From Chenopodium formosanum (Eukaryota; Streptophyta; Magnoliopsida; Caryophyllales; Amaranthaceae): a stretch of 64,000 bases of DNA. Numbering within the stretch: the first letter of the stretch is position 1; every line of letters begins with the position of its first letter. Both the position numbers and the translations under genes were made by a program. This document shows, in pieces, positions 1 to 13,500 of the stretch. The notes under the pieces were generated by a model. That model had not been told where the DNA came from. It searched no databases and saw nothing but the letters and a program-made list of their open reading frames with translations. The stretch is from the NCBI GenBank assembly GCA_024500155.1, contig CM044862.1, forward strand, positions 42,108,001-42,172,000. The letters run 5' to 3'.

Positions 1-290
1 CAACTCAAAATCTTCTTCAAGAACCAAGAGCATCTAGCAGGGGTAGGGGTGGTCCAACAATCTTTATGCTTGAAATAGTAGATATGAACCCACTTAACCC
101 AAAGATTATCAGCCTTGTGAGCAATATCCCAAAGTAACTTAGTGACAGCTGCTTTATTCCACTCTGGAAGAGAAAGCAGGTTCCAGCCACCACAAACATT
201 AGGAAGACAGACATTATTCCAAGCAAGCAAAGACTTCTTAGCAGGAGCAGAGGATCCAGTCCAAAGAAAGCACCTGAACCTAGCCTCAAT
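1..290 (-). pseudogene. LINE-A ORF2 region between reverse transcriptase and zf-RVT
   Basis: The minus-strand segment matches LINE-B around 35714-35902 and 38486-38600, on both sides of the solo LTR there. It contains the conserved Trp-rich stretch GGWNLLSLPEWNKAAVTKLL, with substitutions, that precedes the zinc-binding region in plant LINE ORF2. The zinc-binding part itself lies beyond the left edge. LINE-A has no insertion at the site where LINE-B carries the solo LTR, so it serves as the empty-site reference. Confidence 0.75.
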
Positions 291-1961
291 CTCTTTTAGA
301 ATTTTCTTCGGAAGAATAAATATTTGAGCCCAATAAGTCTGAATACCAAACAACACATTCTTCACCAATTGAAGCCTCCCAGCATAGAACAAGTGTTTAG
401 CCATCCACCCTTGAATTTTAGCAGTGACTCTCTCCACCAAAGGCCTACATTGAGCAATAGTAAGCTTCTGTGAAGAGAGAGGGACCCCAAGATACCTAAA
501 AGGAATGCAGCCTTGAGAAACACCAAGAAGCTCTCTCAACTCTTTCTGAACATCAACAGAGACTCCTCCAAAGTAGACTTCACTTTTATAAAGATTAGCA
601 GAAAGCCCAGAGGCACCCGAGAATTTCGAGAAGGCTTGGAAGAGAAGATTGACAGAAATACTATTAGCTCGAGAAAACATCAATAAGTCATCAGCAAACA
701 TCATGTGAGTTAGGTTTAACTTTTCACATCTAGGATGAAAGTTAAAGCCAGGATACAACCTAAGCTCATCAAGGCATCTGGAGAGGTATTCCATACCAAT
801 AGCAAAATGAAAGGGAGACATAGGGTCACCTTGCCTTAACCCTTTCTTAGCTTCAAAGGGGAGGGGGGCAGGAAAACCATTAATAAGAATAGAGTAAGAG
901 ACAGAAGTAAGACAATTCCAGATCCAATCAACAAATCTCTGAGGGAAACCAAGCTCCTGCATGACAGTGATCAAGAATCCCCACTCAACTGAATCATAAG
1001 CTTTCTTCAAATCCACCTTAACCATACACCTAGGAGAGATAAATTTGTGATCATAGCCTTTGATCAATTCAGTTGCAAGAAGAATATTGTCACCAATGTG
1101 CTTGCCAGGAATGAACCCTGCCGGAGCATCATCAATCACCTCACCAATGACAGCAGCAAGCCTAGCAGTTATGATTTTAGAAATGAGCTTATATACCACA
1201 GTACAACAAGCTATAGATCTAAAATCCTTAACAAGAGAAGCAGAGAGGACTTTAGGGACCAAAGTAATAGTTGTGCAATTCCATTGCCTAGGCAAGATCC
1301 CATTATTAAAGAAATCAATAACACTTGCATAAATATCATCTTTCACAATATGCCAAACTCTCTTAAAGAAAAAGGAGTTAAAGCCATCAATACCAGGAGC
1401 TTTAGTGTTATCAATTCCCTTAAGAGCAACATCAATTTCAGCATGAGAAATAGGCCTAATGAGGTAGCTCTGAGCTGTAGAGCTAAGCTGCTTACCCCTC
1501 CGCATAGTAACAAGATCAACAGTAGGGAGCCAAGGAGCCTGAGTCCCTAAAAGAGACTTATAGAATGAGATAATTTCATGAGAAATGGCATCTGGATCCT
1601 TAAGCAACACCTGATTAGAATAAAAAATGGAGTCTATTCTATTCCTTGCTTGCCTAGTCTTCATCACAGAAAAGAAGTAGTGAGAATTGCCATCTCCAAG
1701 CTTAACCCAATTAATCTAAGATTTTTGCTTGAAGATGCTTTCCTGAATATCATTCCTATGCTTAACAACCTTAATAGCATCAGATTCTTTAGCATATAAA
1801 TCCAAATCATCAGGGTTCTGAGCCATTAAGGTTTGAATTCTAGAAAGCTCAACATTAGCCTGGTCAATCTTTTCCTCAATGTTACCAAACTACTTGCTAG
1901 TAAGAGATTTGATACTAGACTTCACAGAACTGAGCTTCTGCCAAACAGAACTACCAGAGCC
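291..1961 (-). pseudogene. LINE-A reverse transcriptase region
   Basis: This minus-strand region aligns with the reverse transcriptase of LINE-B. The catalytic box FADD is intact at 687-698 (context MMFADDLLMF), whereas LINE-B has an Asn in that box. Upstream are the fingers/palm blocks (a VDLKKAYDSVEWGFL-type segment near 980-1020 and a TTITLVPK-type segment near 1260). The frame is lost several times between 1560 and 1960, so no complete polymerase can be made. In a live element this domain would copy LINE RNA at the nicked target. Confidence 0.85.
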
Positions 1962-2473
1962 TCAAGCCTGCAAAACAGTATCAAGAAAATCAGGGTGATC
2001 AGCAATACAGTTTAGAAACCGGAAAGGTCTACCTTTCCCAACAGGGCCAGAGCAAATATCCAGCAAAACTGGACTATGATCAGATAAAGAAGGAGGGAGA
2101 TAAACAGTCTCCACATGCCCATGAGAAGCTAACCAAGCTTGATTACCAAAGGCTCTATCAAGTCTAGAGAGCGTTCTAGGGCCAGTATGAGCCTTATTAG
2201 ACCAAGAGTAGAAGGACCCTTTGCTTTTGAGCTTAGTGAGGTCCAAATCATCAACCAAATTCTGAAAGTCTCTAGTCTCATAATCAGTAACATCAGCACC
2301 ATGAATCCTATCAGACGCATGAAGAACAGAGTTATAATCACCAACACAAAGCCAAGGAGAATGCTGGATAGAGATGCTTCTAAGCCCCTCTCACAAAGAA
2401 AGCCTATCATGAATGGAGTGAAGACCATAGACAACAGTGAGAAAAATTTGAGTAGAGAGATCCTTAGAAGAAA
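1962..2473 (-). pseudogene. LINE-A endonuclease domain, C-terminal part
   Basis: This is the last part of an APE-type endonuclease, the enzyme that nicks target DNA to start LINE insertion. Visible landmarks are a VDDLDLTKLKSKGSFYSW segment, an NKAHTG...SRLDRAFGN segment and the catalytic-histidine motif SDHSP near 2080. The N-terminal catalytic residues are missing because the copy is truncated at 2473. LINE-B carries the same stretch at 40074-40745 with a few substitutions. It is not functional. Confidence 0.85.
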
Positions 2474-4524
2474 CAATGTGTTTAACTTTCATTTGATTTA
2501 AAAAGATTTGTTTGGATGTGTTGACTTTCATTCAATTCAAAAAGTTTGTTTGAATGTATTTGACTTTCGTTTGATTCTAAAAGCTTTAAATGAATGTGTT
2601 CAACTATCTTTTTATTAAAATTATTTGTTTGAATGTGTTTGACTTACATATGATACAATTAGCTTCGTTGAATGCTCTTGACTTTCATTCGATTCAAAAA
2701 GCTTTGTTTGAATGTGTTTAACTTTCATTAGATTAAAAAAACTCAGTTTCAATGTGTTAGACTTTCATTTGATTCAATTATCTTCGTTGAATGAAATTGA
2801 CTCTTATTCGATTTAAAAATCTTTTTTTGAACGTTATTGAATTTCATTTGATCCAAAAAGCTTTGTTTGAAAGTGTTTGACTTTCAATTGATACAAAAAG
2901 CTCTATTTGAATGTGTTTGACTTTCCTTTAATTCAAAAGGATTTGTTTGAATTTGTTTGACTTTCTTATGATTAAATTAGTATCTTTAAATGGTTTTGAC
3001 ATTCGTTCCATTTAAAAAGCTTTGCTTGAATGTGTTTAACTTCCATTTGATTCAAAAACCTTTGTTTGAATGTGTTTTACTTTCATTTTATTCAATTAGC
3101 TTCGTTGAATGCATTTGACTTTCATTCGATTTAAAAAGATTTGATTGAATTTGTTTGGCTTTCATTTTATTCAAAAGCTTTGTTTTAATGTGTTTGACTT
3201 TCATTTGATTCAAAAAGCTTTGTTTTAATGTGTTTGCATTTTTTTTTTTGTATTTAAACAGCTTTGCTTAAATATGTTTTACTTTCATTTGATTTAAAAT
3301 GCTTTGTTTGAATTTGTTTGACTTTTATTTGATTCAAAAAGCTTTGTATTAATGTGTTTGACATTCATTTGATTTAATTAGCTTTGTTAAATGCGTTTGA
3401 CTTTAATTTGATGCAAAAAGCTTTGTTTGAATGTGTTTGACTTTTATTTGATTCAAAAAGCTTTGTTTGAATGTGTTTGACTTTCAATTGATTCTATAAG
3501 CTTTGTTTGAATGTGTTTGACTTTTATTTGATTCAAAAAGTTTTGTTTGAAGGTGCTTGTCTTTCCTTTGATTCTAAAAGATTTACTTAAATGGGTTTGA
3601 CTTACATATGATTCAATAAGCTTCAATGAATGCTTTTGACTTTTATTCAATTTAAAAAGCATTGTTTGAATGTGTTTCACTTTCATTCAATTCATAAAAG
3701 CTTTGTTTGAATGTGTATGGCTTTCATTTGATTAAAAAAGCTTTGTTTAAATATATTTGACTTTCATTTCATTCAAAAAGCTTTGTTTCAATGTGTTTGA
3801 CTTTCACTTGATTCAAAAAGATATGTTTGAATTTTTTTACTTTCATGTAATTTAAATAGCTTCGTTGAATGATTTTGACTTTCATTCAATTCTAAAAGCT
3901 TTGTTTGAATGTGTTTAACTTCCATTTGATTCAAAAACCTTTAAGTTTGACTTTCATTTTATTCAGTTAGATTCAATGAATGCATTTGACTATGCTAGTT
4001 TTTGTTCAAATATATTTCACTGTCGTCATATGATTCAATAGGATTTGTTTGAATGTGTTTAACTTTCATTTTATTCAAAAAGCTTTGTTTTAATGTGTTT
4101 GCATTTTTTTTTTGTATTTAAACAACTTTGCTTGAATATGTTTTACTTTCATTTGATTCAAAAAGCTTTGTTTGAATTTGTTTGACTTTAATTTGATTCA
4201 AAAAGCTTTGTATTAATGTGTTTGACATTCATTTGATTTAATTAGCTTTGTTGAATGCGTTTGAATTTAATTTGATTCAAAAAGCTTTGTTTGAATGTGT
4301 TTGACTTTTATTTGATGCAAAAAGCTTTGTTTGAATATGTTTGACTTTCATTTGATTCAAATAGCTTTGTTTGAATGTGTTTGACTTTCGTTTGATTCTA
4401 TAAGCTTTGTTTGAATGTGTTTGACTTTCATTTGATTAAAAAAGATTTGTTTGAATGTGTTTGTCTTTCCTTTGATTCAAAAAGATTTGCTTAAATGGGT
4501 TTGACTTTCATATGATTCAATAAG

Positions 4525-7500
4525 CTTCCTTAAATACTTTTAACATTTTTCAATATTAAAAGTTTTGTTTGAAAGTTTTTCACTTTTATTTGATTCATAA
4601 AACCTTTGTTTGAATTTGTATGACTTTCGTTTGATTTAAAAAGTTTTGTTTGAATGTGTTTGACTTTTATTTTATTCAAAAAGCTTTGTTTGAATGTGTT
4701 TTACTTTCCTTTGATTCTAAAAGATGTGTTTGAATGTGTTTGACTTTCATGTGATTTAATTAGCTTCGTTGAATGATTTTGACTTCCATTCGATTCTAAA
4801 AGCTTTGTTTGAATGTGTTTGACTCTTATTCGATTAAAAAAGCTTTGTTTGGATTAGTTTGACTTTCATTTGATTCATAAAGCTTTGTTTGAATGTGTTT
4901 AACTTTCCTTTGATTTAAAAAGATTTGTTTCAATGTATTTGACTTTCATATTATTCAATTTGAATGTGTGTAACTCTATTTGAATGGGTTTAACTTTCAT
5001 TCGATTCAAAAATCTTTGTTTGAATGTTTTTTACTTTCATTTGATTCAAAAAGCTTTGTTTTAATGTGTTTGACTTTCATATGATTAAATTAACTTCATT
5101 GAATGATTTTGAATTTTATTCGATTTAAAAAGCATCGTTTGGATGTGTTTGTTTTTCATTTGATTCATAAAGATTTTCTTGAATGTGTTTGACTTTCCTT
5201 TTATTTAAAAAGATTTGTTTCAATGTATTTGACTTTTATATAATTTTATTAGCTTCATTAAATGAGTTTCACTTTCATTCGATTCGAAAAGCATTATTTT
5301 AATGTGTTTAACTTTCCTTTGATTCAAAAAGCTTTTTTGAATGTGTTTGACTTTCATTTGATTCAAAAAGTTTTGTTTGAATGTGTTTGACTTTCAAATG
5401 ATTCATTTAGTTTAATTGAATACTTTTGACTTTCATTCGATTCCAAAAACTTTGTTTGAATGTGTTTGACTTTCATTTGGTTGAAATTTTTTTGTTTGAA
5501 TGTGTTTGACTTTCATTTTACTCAAAAAGATTTGTTTGAATGTGTTTGACTTTCATTTAATACAAAAAGCTTTGTTTGAATGTGTTTGACTTTCCTTTGA
5601 TTCAAAAAGATATGTTTGAATGTGTTTGACTTTCATGTGATTTAATTAGCTTCGTTAAATGATTTTCACTTTCATTCGATTCTAAAAGATTTGTTTGAAT
5701 GGGTTTAACTTACATTTGATTCAGAAACCTTTGTGTTTGACTTTCATTTGATTCAGTTAGATTCAATGAATGCATTTGACTATGCAAGATTTTGTACGAA
5801 TGTGTTTAACTGTCATATGATTCAAAAGGCTTTGTTTGAATGCGTTTTACTTTTATTTGATTCAAAAAGCTTTGTTTTAATGTGTTTGAATTTTTTTTTT
5901 AATTTTAAAAGCTTCGCTTCAATATGTTTGACTTTCATTTGATCAAAAAGCTTTGTTTGAATTTGTTTGACTTTTATTTGATTTAAAAAGTTTTGTATTA
6001 ATGTGTTTGACATTCATTTGATTTAATTAGCTTTTTAAATGCATTTGACTTTAATTTGATTCAAAAAGCTTTGTTTGAATGTGTTTGACTTTCATTTGAT
6101 GCAAAAAGCTTTATTTGAATGTGTTTGACTTTCATTTGATTCAAAAAGCTTTGTTTGAATGTGTTTGACTTTCGTTTAATTCTAAAAGCTTTGTTTGAAT
6201 GTGTTTGACTTTCATTTGATTCAAAAAGCTTTGTTTGAATGTGTTTGTTTTTCCTTTCATTCAAAAAGATTTGCTTAAATGGGTTTGACTTTCATATGAT
6301 TCAATAAGCTTCGTTGAATGCTTTTAACATTTATTCAATTCAAAAAGCTTTGTTTGAATGTGTTTTACTTTCATTCGATTTATAAAAGCTTTGTTTGAAT
6401 GTGTATGACTTTCATTTGATTAAAAAAGCTTTGTTTGAATGTGTTTGACTTTCATTTTATTCAAAAAGCTTTGTTTGAATGTTTTTGACTTTCCTTTGAT
6501 TTAAAAAGATATGTTTGAATGTGTTTGACTTTCATGTGATTTAACTAGCTTCGTTGAATGCTTTTGACTTTAATTCGATTGTTAAATCTTTGTTTGAATG
6601 TGTTTGACTTTCATTCGATTAAAAAAGCTTTGTTTAGATGTGTTTGACTTTCATTTGATTCATAAAGATTTGCTTGAATAAGTTTAACTATCCTTTAATT
6701 TAAAAACATTTGTTTCAATTAATTTGACTTTCATATTATGCAATTAGCTTCGTTGAAAGCTTTTGACTTTCTTTCGATTCAAAAAGCATTATTTCAATGT
6801 GTTTAACCTTCCAGTGATTAAAAAAGCTTTTTTGAATGTGTTTTTCTTTCCTTTGATTCAAAAAGATTTGTTTAAATGTGTTTGACTTTCATATGACTCA
6901 ATTAAGTTCATTGAATGATTTGGAATTTCATTCAATTCAAAAAGCATTGTTTGAATGTGTTTGACTTTCATTTTATTCTAAAAGCTTTGTTTGAATATGT
7001 TTGAATTTCCTTTGATTTAAAAAGATTTGTTTGAATGTGTTTGACTTTCATATTATTCAATTAACTTCATTGAATGATTTAAAATTTCATTCGATTAAAA
7101 AAAGCATTGTTTGAATGTGTTTAACTTTCATCTGATTTAAAATTCTTTGTTTGAATGTGTTGACTTTTTTTCAATTCAAAAAGCATTGTTTGAATGTATT
7201 TGACTCTCATTTTATTTTAAAAGCTTTAAATGAATGTGTTCGTCTTTCTTTTGATTAAAATGATTTGTTTGAATGTGTTTGACTTTCATATGATGTAATT
7301 AGCTTCGTTGAATGCCCTTGACTTTCATTCGATTCAAAAAGCGTTGTTTGAATGTGTTTAACTTTCATTAGATTCAAAAAGCTTTGTTTCAACGTGTTAG
7401 ACTTTCATTTGATTCAATTATCTTGGTCGAATGAAAATGACTGTTATTCGATTTAAAAATCTTTTTTAGAACGTGATTGAATTTTATTTGATCCAAAAAG

Positions 7501-10500
7501 CTTTGTTTGAAAGTATTTAAATTTCATTTGATTCAAAAAGGTTTGTTTAAATGTGTTTGTCTTTCCTTTGATTCAAAAAGATTTGCTTAAATGGGTTTGA
7601 CTTTCATATGATTCAATAAGCTTCCTTAAATACTTTTAACATTTTTCAATATTAAAAGTTTTGTTTGAATGTTTTTCACTTTCATTCTATTCATAAAACC
7701 TTTGTTTGAATTTGTATGACTTTCATTTGATTTAAAAAGCTTTGTTTGAATGTGTTTGACTTTTATTTTATTTAAAAAGCTTTGTTTGAATGTGTTTTAC
7801 TTTCCTTTGATTCTAAAAGATATGTTTGAATGTGTTTGACTTTCATGTGATTTAATTAGCTTCGTTGAATGATTTTGACTTCCATTCGATTCTAAAAGCT
7901 TTGTTTGAATGTGTTTGACTCTTATTCGATTAAAAAAGCTTTGTTTGGATTAGTTTGACTTTCATTTGATTCATAAAGCTTTGTTTGAATGTGTTTAACT
8001 TTCCTTTAATTTAAAAAGATTTGTTTCAATGTATTTGACTTTCATATTATTCAATTTGAATTTGTGTAACTCTATTTGAATGTGTTTAACTTTCATTCGA
8101 TTCAAAAATCTTTGTTTGAATGTTTTTTACTTTCATTTGATTCAAAAAGCTTTGTTTTAATGTGTTTGACTTTCATATGATTAAATTAACTTCATTAAAT
8201 GATTTTGAATTTTATACGATTTAAAAAGCATCGTTTGGATGTATTTGTTTTTCATTTAATTCATAAAGATTTACTTGAATGGGTTTGACTTTCCTTTTAT
8301 TTAAAAAGATTTGTTTCAATGTATTTGACTTTTATATAATTTTATTAGCTTCATTGAATGAGTTTCACTTTCATTCGATTCGAAAAGCATTATTTTAATG
8401 TGTTTAACTTTCCTTTGATTCAAAAAGCTTTTTTGAATGTGTTAGACTTTCATTTGATTCAAAAAGTTTTGTTTGAATGTGTTTGACTTTCAAATGATTC
8501 ATTTAGTTTAATTGAATACTTTTGACTTTCATTCGATTCCAAAAACTTTGTTTGAATGTGTTTGACTTTCATTTGGTTGAAATTTTTTTGTTTAAATGTG
8601 TTTGACTTTCATTTTGTTCAGAAAGCTTTGTTTGAATGTGTTTGACTTTCATTTGATACAAAAAGCTTTGTTTGAATGTGTTTGACTTTCCTTTTATTCA
8701 AAAAGATATGTTTGAATGTGTTTGACTTTCATGTGATTTAATTAGCTTCGTTAAATGATTTTCACTTTCATTCGATTCTAAAAGATTTGTTTGAATGGGT
8801 TTAACTTCCATTTGATTCAGAAACCTTTGTGTTTGACTTTCATTTGATTTAGTTAGATTCAATGAATGCATTTGACTATGCTAGATTTTGTACGAATGTG
8901 TTTAACTGTCATATGATTCAAAAGGCTTTGTTTGAATGCGTTTGACTTTTATTTGATTCAAAAAGCTTTGTTTTAATGTGTTTGAATTTTTTTTTTTAAT
9001 TTAAAAAGCTTTGCTTCAATATGTTTGACTTTCATTTGATTCAAAAAGCTTTGTTTGAATTTGTTTGACTTTTATTTGATTCAAAAAGTTTTGTATTAAT
9101 GTGTTTGACATTCATTTGATTTAATTAGCTTTTTAAATGCATTTGACTTTAATTTGATTCAAAAAGCTTTGTTTGAATGTGTTTGACTTTCATTTGATGC
9201 AAAAAGCTTTGTTTGAATATGTTTGACTTTCATTTGATTCAAAAAGCTTTGTTTGAATGTGTTTGACTTTCGTTTGATTCTAAAAGCTTTGTTTGAATGT
9301 GTTTGACTTTCATTTGATTCAAAAAGCTTTGTTTGAATGTGTTTGTTTTTCCTTTCATTCAAAAAGATTTGCTTAAATGGGTTTGACTTTCATATGATTC
9401 AATAAGCTTCGTTGAATGCTTTTAACATTTATTCGATTCAAAAAGCTTTGTTTGAATGTGTTTTACTTTCATTCGATTTATAAAAGCTTTGTTTGAATGT
9501 GTATGACTTTCATATGATTAAAAAAGCTTTGTTTGAATGTGTTTGACTTTCATTTCATTCAAAAAGCTTTGTTTGAATGTTTTTTACTTTCCTTTGATTT
9601 AAAAAGATATGTTTGAATGTGTTTGACTTTCATGTGATTTAATTAGCTTCGTTGAATGCTTTTGAGTTTCATTTGATTTTTAAAGTTTTGTTTGAATGTG
9701 TTTGACTTTCATTAGATTTAAAAAGCTTTGTTTTGATGTTGTTTAACTTTAATTTGATTCATAAAGCTTTGCATGAATGTGTTTGACTTTCCTTTAATTT
9801 CAAAAGATGTGTTTCAATGTATTTGACTTTCATTTTGTTCAATTAGCTTCGTTGAATGCTTTTTACTTTCATTCGATTAGAAAAGCATTGTTTCAATGTG
9901 TTTAACTTTTCTTTGATTCAAAAAGCTATTTTGAATGTGTTCGACTTTCCTTTGATTTATTTAGTTTCGTTGAATACTTATGACTTTTATTCGATTCCAA
10001 AAGCTTTGTTTGAATGTGTTTTACTGTCATTTAGTTGAAAATCTTTGTTTGAATGTGTTTGACTTTCATTTTATTTAAAAAGCTTTGTTTGAATGTGTTT
10101 GCCTTTCATTTGATACAAAAAGCTTTGTGTGAATGTTTGTGATTTTCCTTTGATTCAAAAAGCTTTTTTGAATGTGTTCGACTTTCCTTTGATTCAAAAA
10201 GATTTGTTTGAATGTTTTTGACTTTCAAATGATTTATTTAGCTTCGTTGAATACTTTTGACTTTTATTCGATTCCAAAAGCTTTGTTTGAATGTGTTTTA
10301 CTTTCATTTAGTTGAAAATCTTTGTTTGAATGTGTTTGACTTTCATTTTATTTAAAAAGCTTTGTTTGAATGTGTTTGCCTTTCATTTGATACAAAAAGC
10401 TTTGTGTGAATGTTTGTGACTTTCCTTTGATTCAAAAATATTTGTTTGAATGTGTTTGACTTTCATATGATTTAATTAGTTTCGTTGAATGCTTTTTACT

Positions 10501-13500
10501 TTCACTTGATTTAAAAAGCGTTGTTTGAGAGTTTTTAAATTTTATTTGAATCAAAAAGCTTTGTTTGAATGTGTTTGACTTGCATTCAATTCAAAAACCT
10601 TTGTTTAAATGTGTTTAAATTTCATTTTATTTTAAAAGCTTTGTTTGAATGTGTTTCACTTTCCTTTGATTCAAAAAGATTTGTTAGAATGTGTTTGACT
10701 TTCATATGATTCAATTAACTTCAATGAATGATTTTGAATTTCATTCGATCATAAAGCATTGTTTGAATGTGTTTAAGTTTCATTTTATTCTAAAAGATTT
10801 GTTTGAATGTGTTTGACTTTACTTTGATTCAAAAAGATATGTTTGAATGTGTTTGACTTTCATTTGAATCAGTTAACTTTATTGAATGATTTAAATTTCA
10901 TTCAATTAAAAAAGCATTGTTTGAATGTGTTTAACTTTCATTTGCTTCAAAAAGCTTTGTTCGAATGTGTTTGACTTTCACTTGATTCAATTAGCTTCGT
11001 TGAATGCATTTGACTTTCATTCGATTCTTAAATCTTTGTTCGAATGTGTTTAACTTTTATTTGATTCTAAAAGCTTTGTTTGAATGTGTTTGAATTTCAT
11101 TTGATTCAAAAAGTTTTGTTTGAATGTGTTTGCCTTTCCTTTGATTCAAAAAGCTTCATTGAATGAAATTAACTGTCATTCGATTTAAAAATCTTTTTTC
11201 GAATGTGATTGAATTTCATTTGATCAAAAAAGCTTTGTTTGAAAGTGTTTGACTTTCATTTGATTCAAAAAGCTTTGTTTCAACGTGTTAGACTTTCATT
11301 TGATTCAATTATCTTCGTCGAATGAAATTGACTGTTATTCGATTTAAAAATCTTTTTTAGAACGTGATTGAATTTTATTTGATCTAAAAAGCTTTGTTTG
11401 AAAGTGTTTAAAGTTCATTTGATTCAAAAAGCTTTGTTTAAATGTGTTTGTCTTTCCTTTGATTCAAAAAGATTTGCTTAAATGGGTTTGACTTTCATAT
11501 GATTCAATAAGCTTGCTTAAATATTTTTAACATTTTTCAATATTAAAAGTTTTGTTTGAATGTTTTTCACTTTCATTCTATTCATCAAACCTTTGTTTGA
11601 ATTTGTATGACTTTCATTTGATTTAAAAAGCTTTGTTTGAATGTGTTTGTCTTTTATTTTATTCAAAAAGCTTTGTTTAATTGTGTTTTACTTTCCTTTG
11701 ATTCTAAAAGATATGTTTGAATGTGTTTGACTTTCATGTGATTTAATTAGCTTCGTTGAATGATTTTGACTTCCATTCGATTCTAAAAGCTTTGTTTGAA
11801 TGTGTTTGACTCTTATTCGATTAAAAAAGCTTTGTTTGGATTAGTTTGACTTTCATTTGATTCATAAAGCTTTGTTTGAATGTGTTTAACTTTCCTTTAA
11901 TTTAAAAAGATTTGTTTCAATGTATTTGACTTTCATATTATTCAATTTGAATGTGTGTAACTCTATTTGAATGTGTTTAACTTTCATTCGATTCAAAAAT
12001 CTTTGTTTGAATGTTTTTTACTTTCATTTGATTCAAAAAGCTTTGTTTTAATGTGTTTGACTTTCATATGATTAAATTAACTTCATTAAATGATTTTGAA
12101 TTTTATTCGATTTAAAAAGCATCGTTTGGATGTATTTGTTTTTCATTTAATTCATAAAGATTTGCTTGAATGGGTTTGACTTTCCTTTTATTTAAAAAGA
12201 TTTGTTTCAATGTCTTTGACTTTTATATAATTTTATTAGCTTCATTGAATGAGTTTCACTTTCATTCGATTCGAAAACCATTATTTTAATGTGTTTAACT
12301 TTCCTTTGATTCAAAAAGCTTTTTTGAATGTGTTTGACTTTCATTTGATTCAAAAAGTTTTGTTTGAATGTGTTTGACTTTCAAATGATTCATTTAGTTT
12401 AATTGAATACTTTTGACTTTCATTCAATTCCAAAAACTTTGTTTGAATGTGTTTGACTTTCATTCGGTTGAAATTTTTTTGTTTAAATGTGTTTGACTTT
12501 CATTTTATTCAGAAAGCTTTGTTTGAATGTGTTTGACTTTCATTTGATACAAAAAGCTTTGTTTGAATATGTTTGACTTTCCTTTGATTCAAAGAGATAT
12601 GTTTGAATGTGTTTGACTTTCATGTGATTTAATTAGCTTCGTTAAATGATTTTCACTTTCATTCGATTCTAAAAGATTTGTTTGAATGGGTTTAACTTCC
12701 ATTTGATTCAGAAACCTTTGTGTTTGACTTTCATTTGATTTAGTTAGATTCAATGAATGCATTTGACTATGCTAGATTTTGTACGAATGTGTTTAACTGT
12801 CATATGATTCAAAAGGCTTTGTTTGAATGCGTTTGACTTTTATTTGATTCAAAAAGCTTTGTTTTAATGTGTTTGAATTTTTTTTTTTAATTTAAAAAGC
12901 TTTGCTTCAATATGTTTGACTTTCATTTGATTCAAAAAGCTTTGTTTGAATTTGTTTGACTTTTATTTGATTCAAAAAGTTTTGTAGTAATGTGTTTGAC
13001 ATTCATTTGATTTAATTAGCTTTTTAAATGCATTTGACTTTAATTTGATTCAAAAAGCTTTGTTTGAATGTGTTTGACTTTCATTTGATGCAAAAAGCTT
13101 TGTTTAAATATGTTTGACTTTCATTTGATTCAAAAAGCTTTGTTTGAATCTGTGTGACTTTCGTTTGATTCTAAAAGCTTTGTTTGAATGTGTTTGACTT
13201 TCATTTGATTCAAAAAGCTTTGTTTGAATGTGTTTGTTTTTCCTTTCATTCAAAAAGATTTGCTTAAATGGGTTTGACTTTCATATGATTCAATAAAGCT
13301 TCGTTGAATGCTTTTAACATTTATTCGATTTAAAAAGCTTTGTTTGAATTTGTTTTACTTTCATTCGATTTATAAAAGCTTTGTTTGAATGTGTATGACT
13401 TTCATTTGATTAAAAAAGCTTTGTTTGAATGTGTTTGACTTTCATTTCATTCAAAAAGCTTTGTTTGAATGTTTTTTACTTTCCTTTGATTTAAAAAGAT

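Larger units (their letters stand above)
1..2473 (-). mobile_element. LINE-A: 5'-truncated L1-type non-LTR retrotransposon, 3' end outside window
   Basis: Read on the minus strand, this is the middle of a plant L1-type ORF2: the end of the endonuclease domain, the reverse transcriptase, then the start of the C-terminal zinc-binding region, which leaves the window at base 1. It aligns along its length with LINE-B at about 35714-40745 once the solo LTR is removed, so it is the same family. At about 2473 the similarity stops (just after the ATCCTTAGAA stretch that LINE-B also has) and 40-bp satellite begins. That end is the 5' truncation expected from incomplete target-primed reverse transcription. 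The reading frame is broken by several stops and frameshifts. Confidence 0.9.

Noticed and set aside
3453..9362. Open frames of 60-80 residues in the satellite rich in Lys, Gln, Ser and Asn (for example 3453-3686, 6061-6264, 9159-9362)
   Set aside because: They are read-throughs of 40-bp monomers in three frames, which gives a 40-residue period. They have no start context, domain or codon bias, and near-identical ones recur only because of block duplication.
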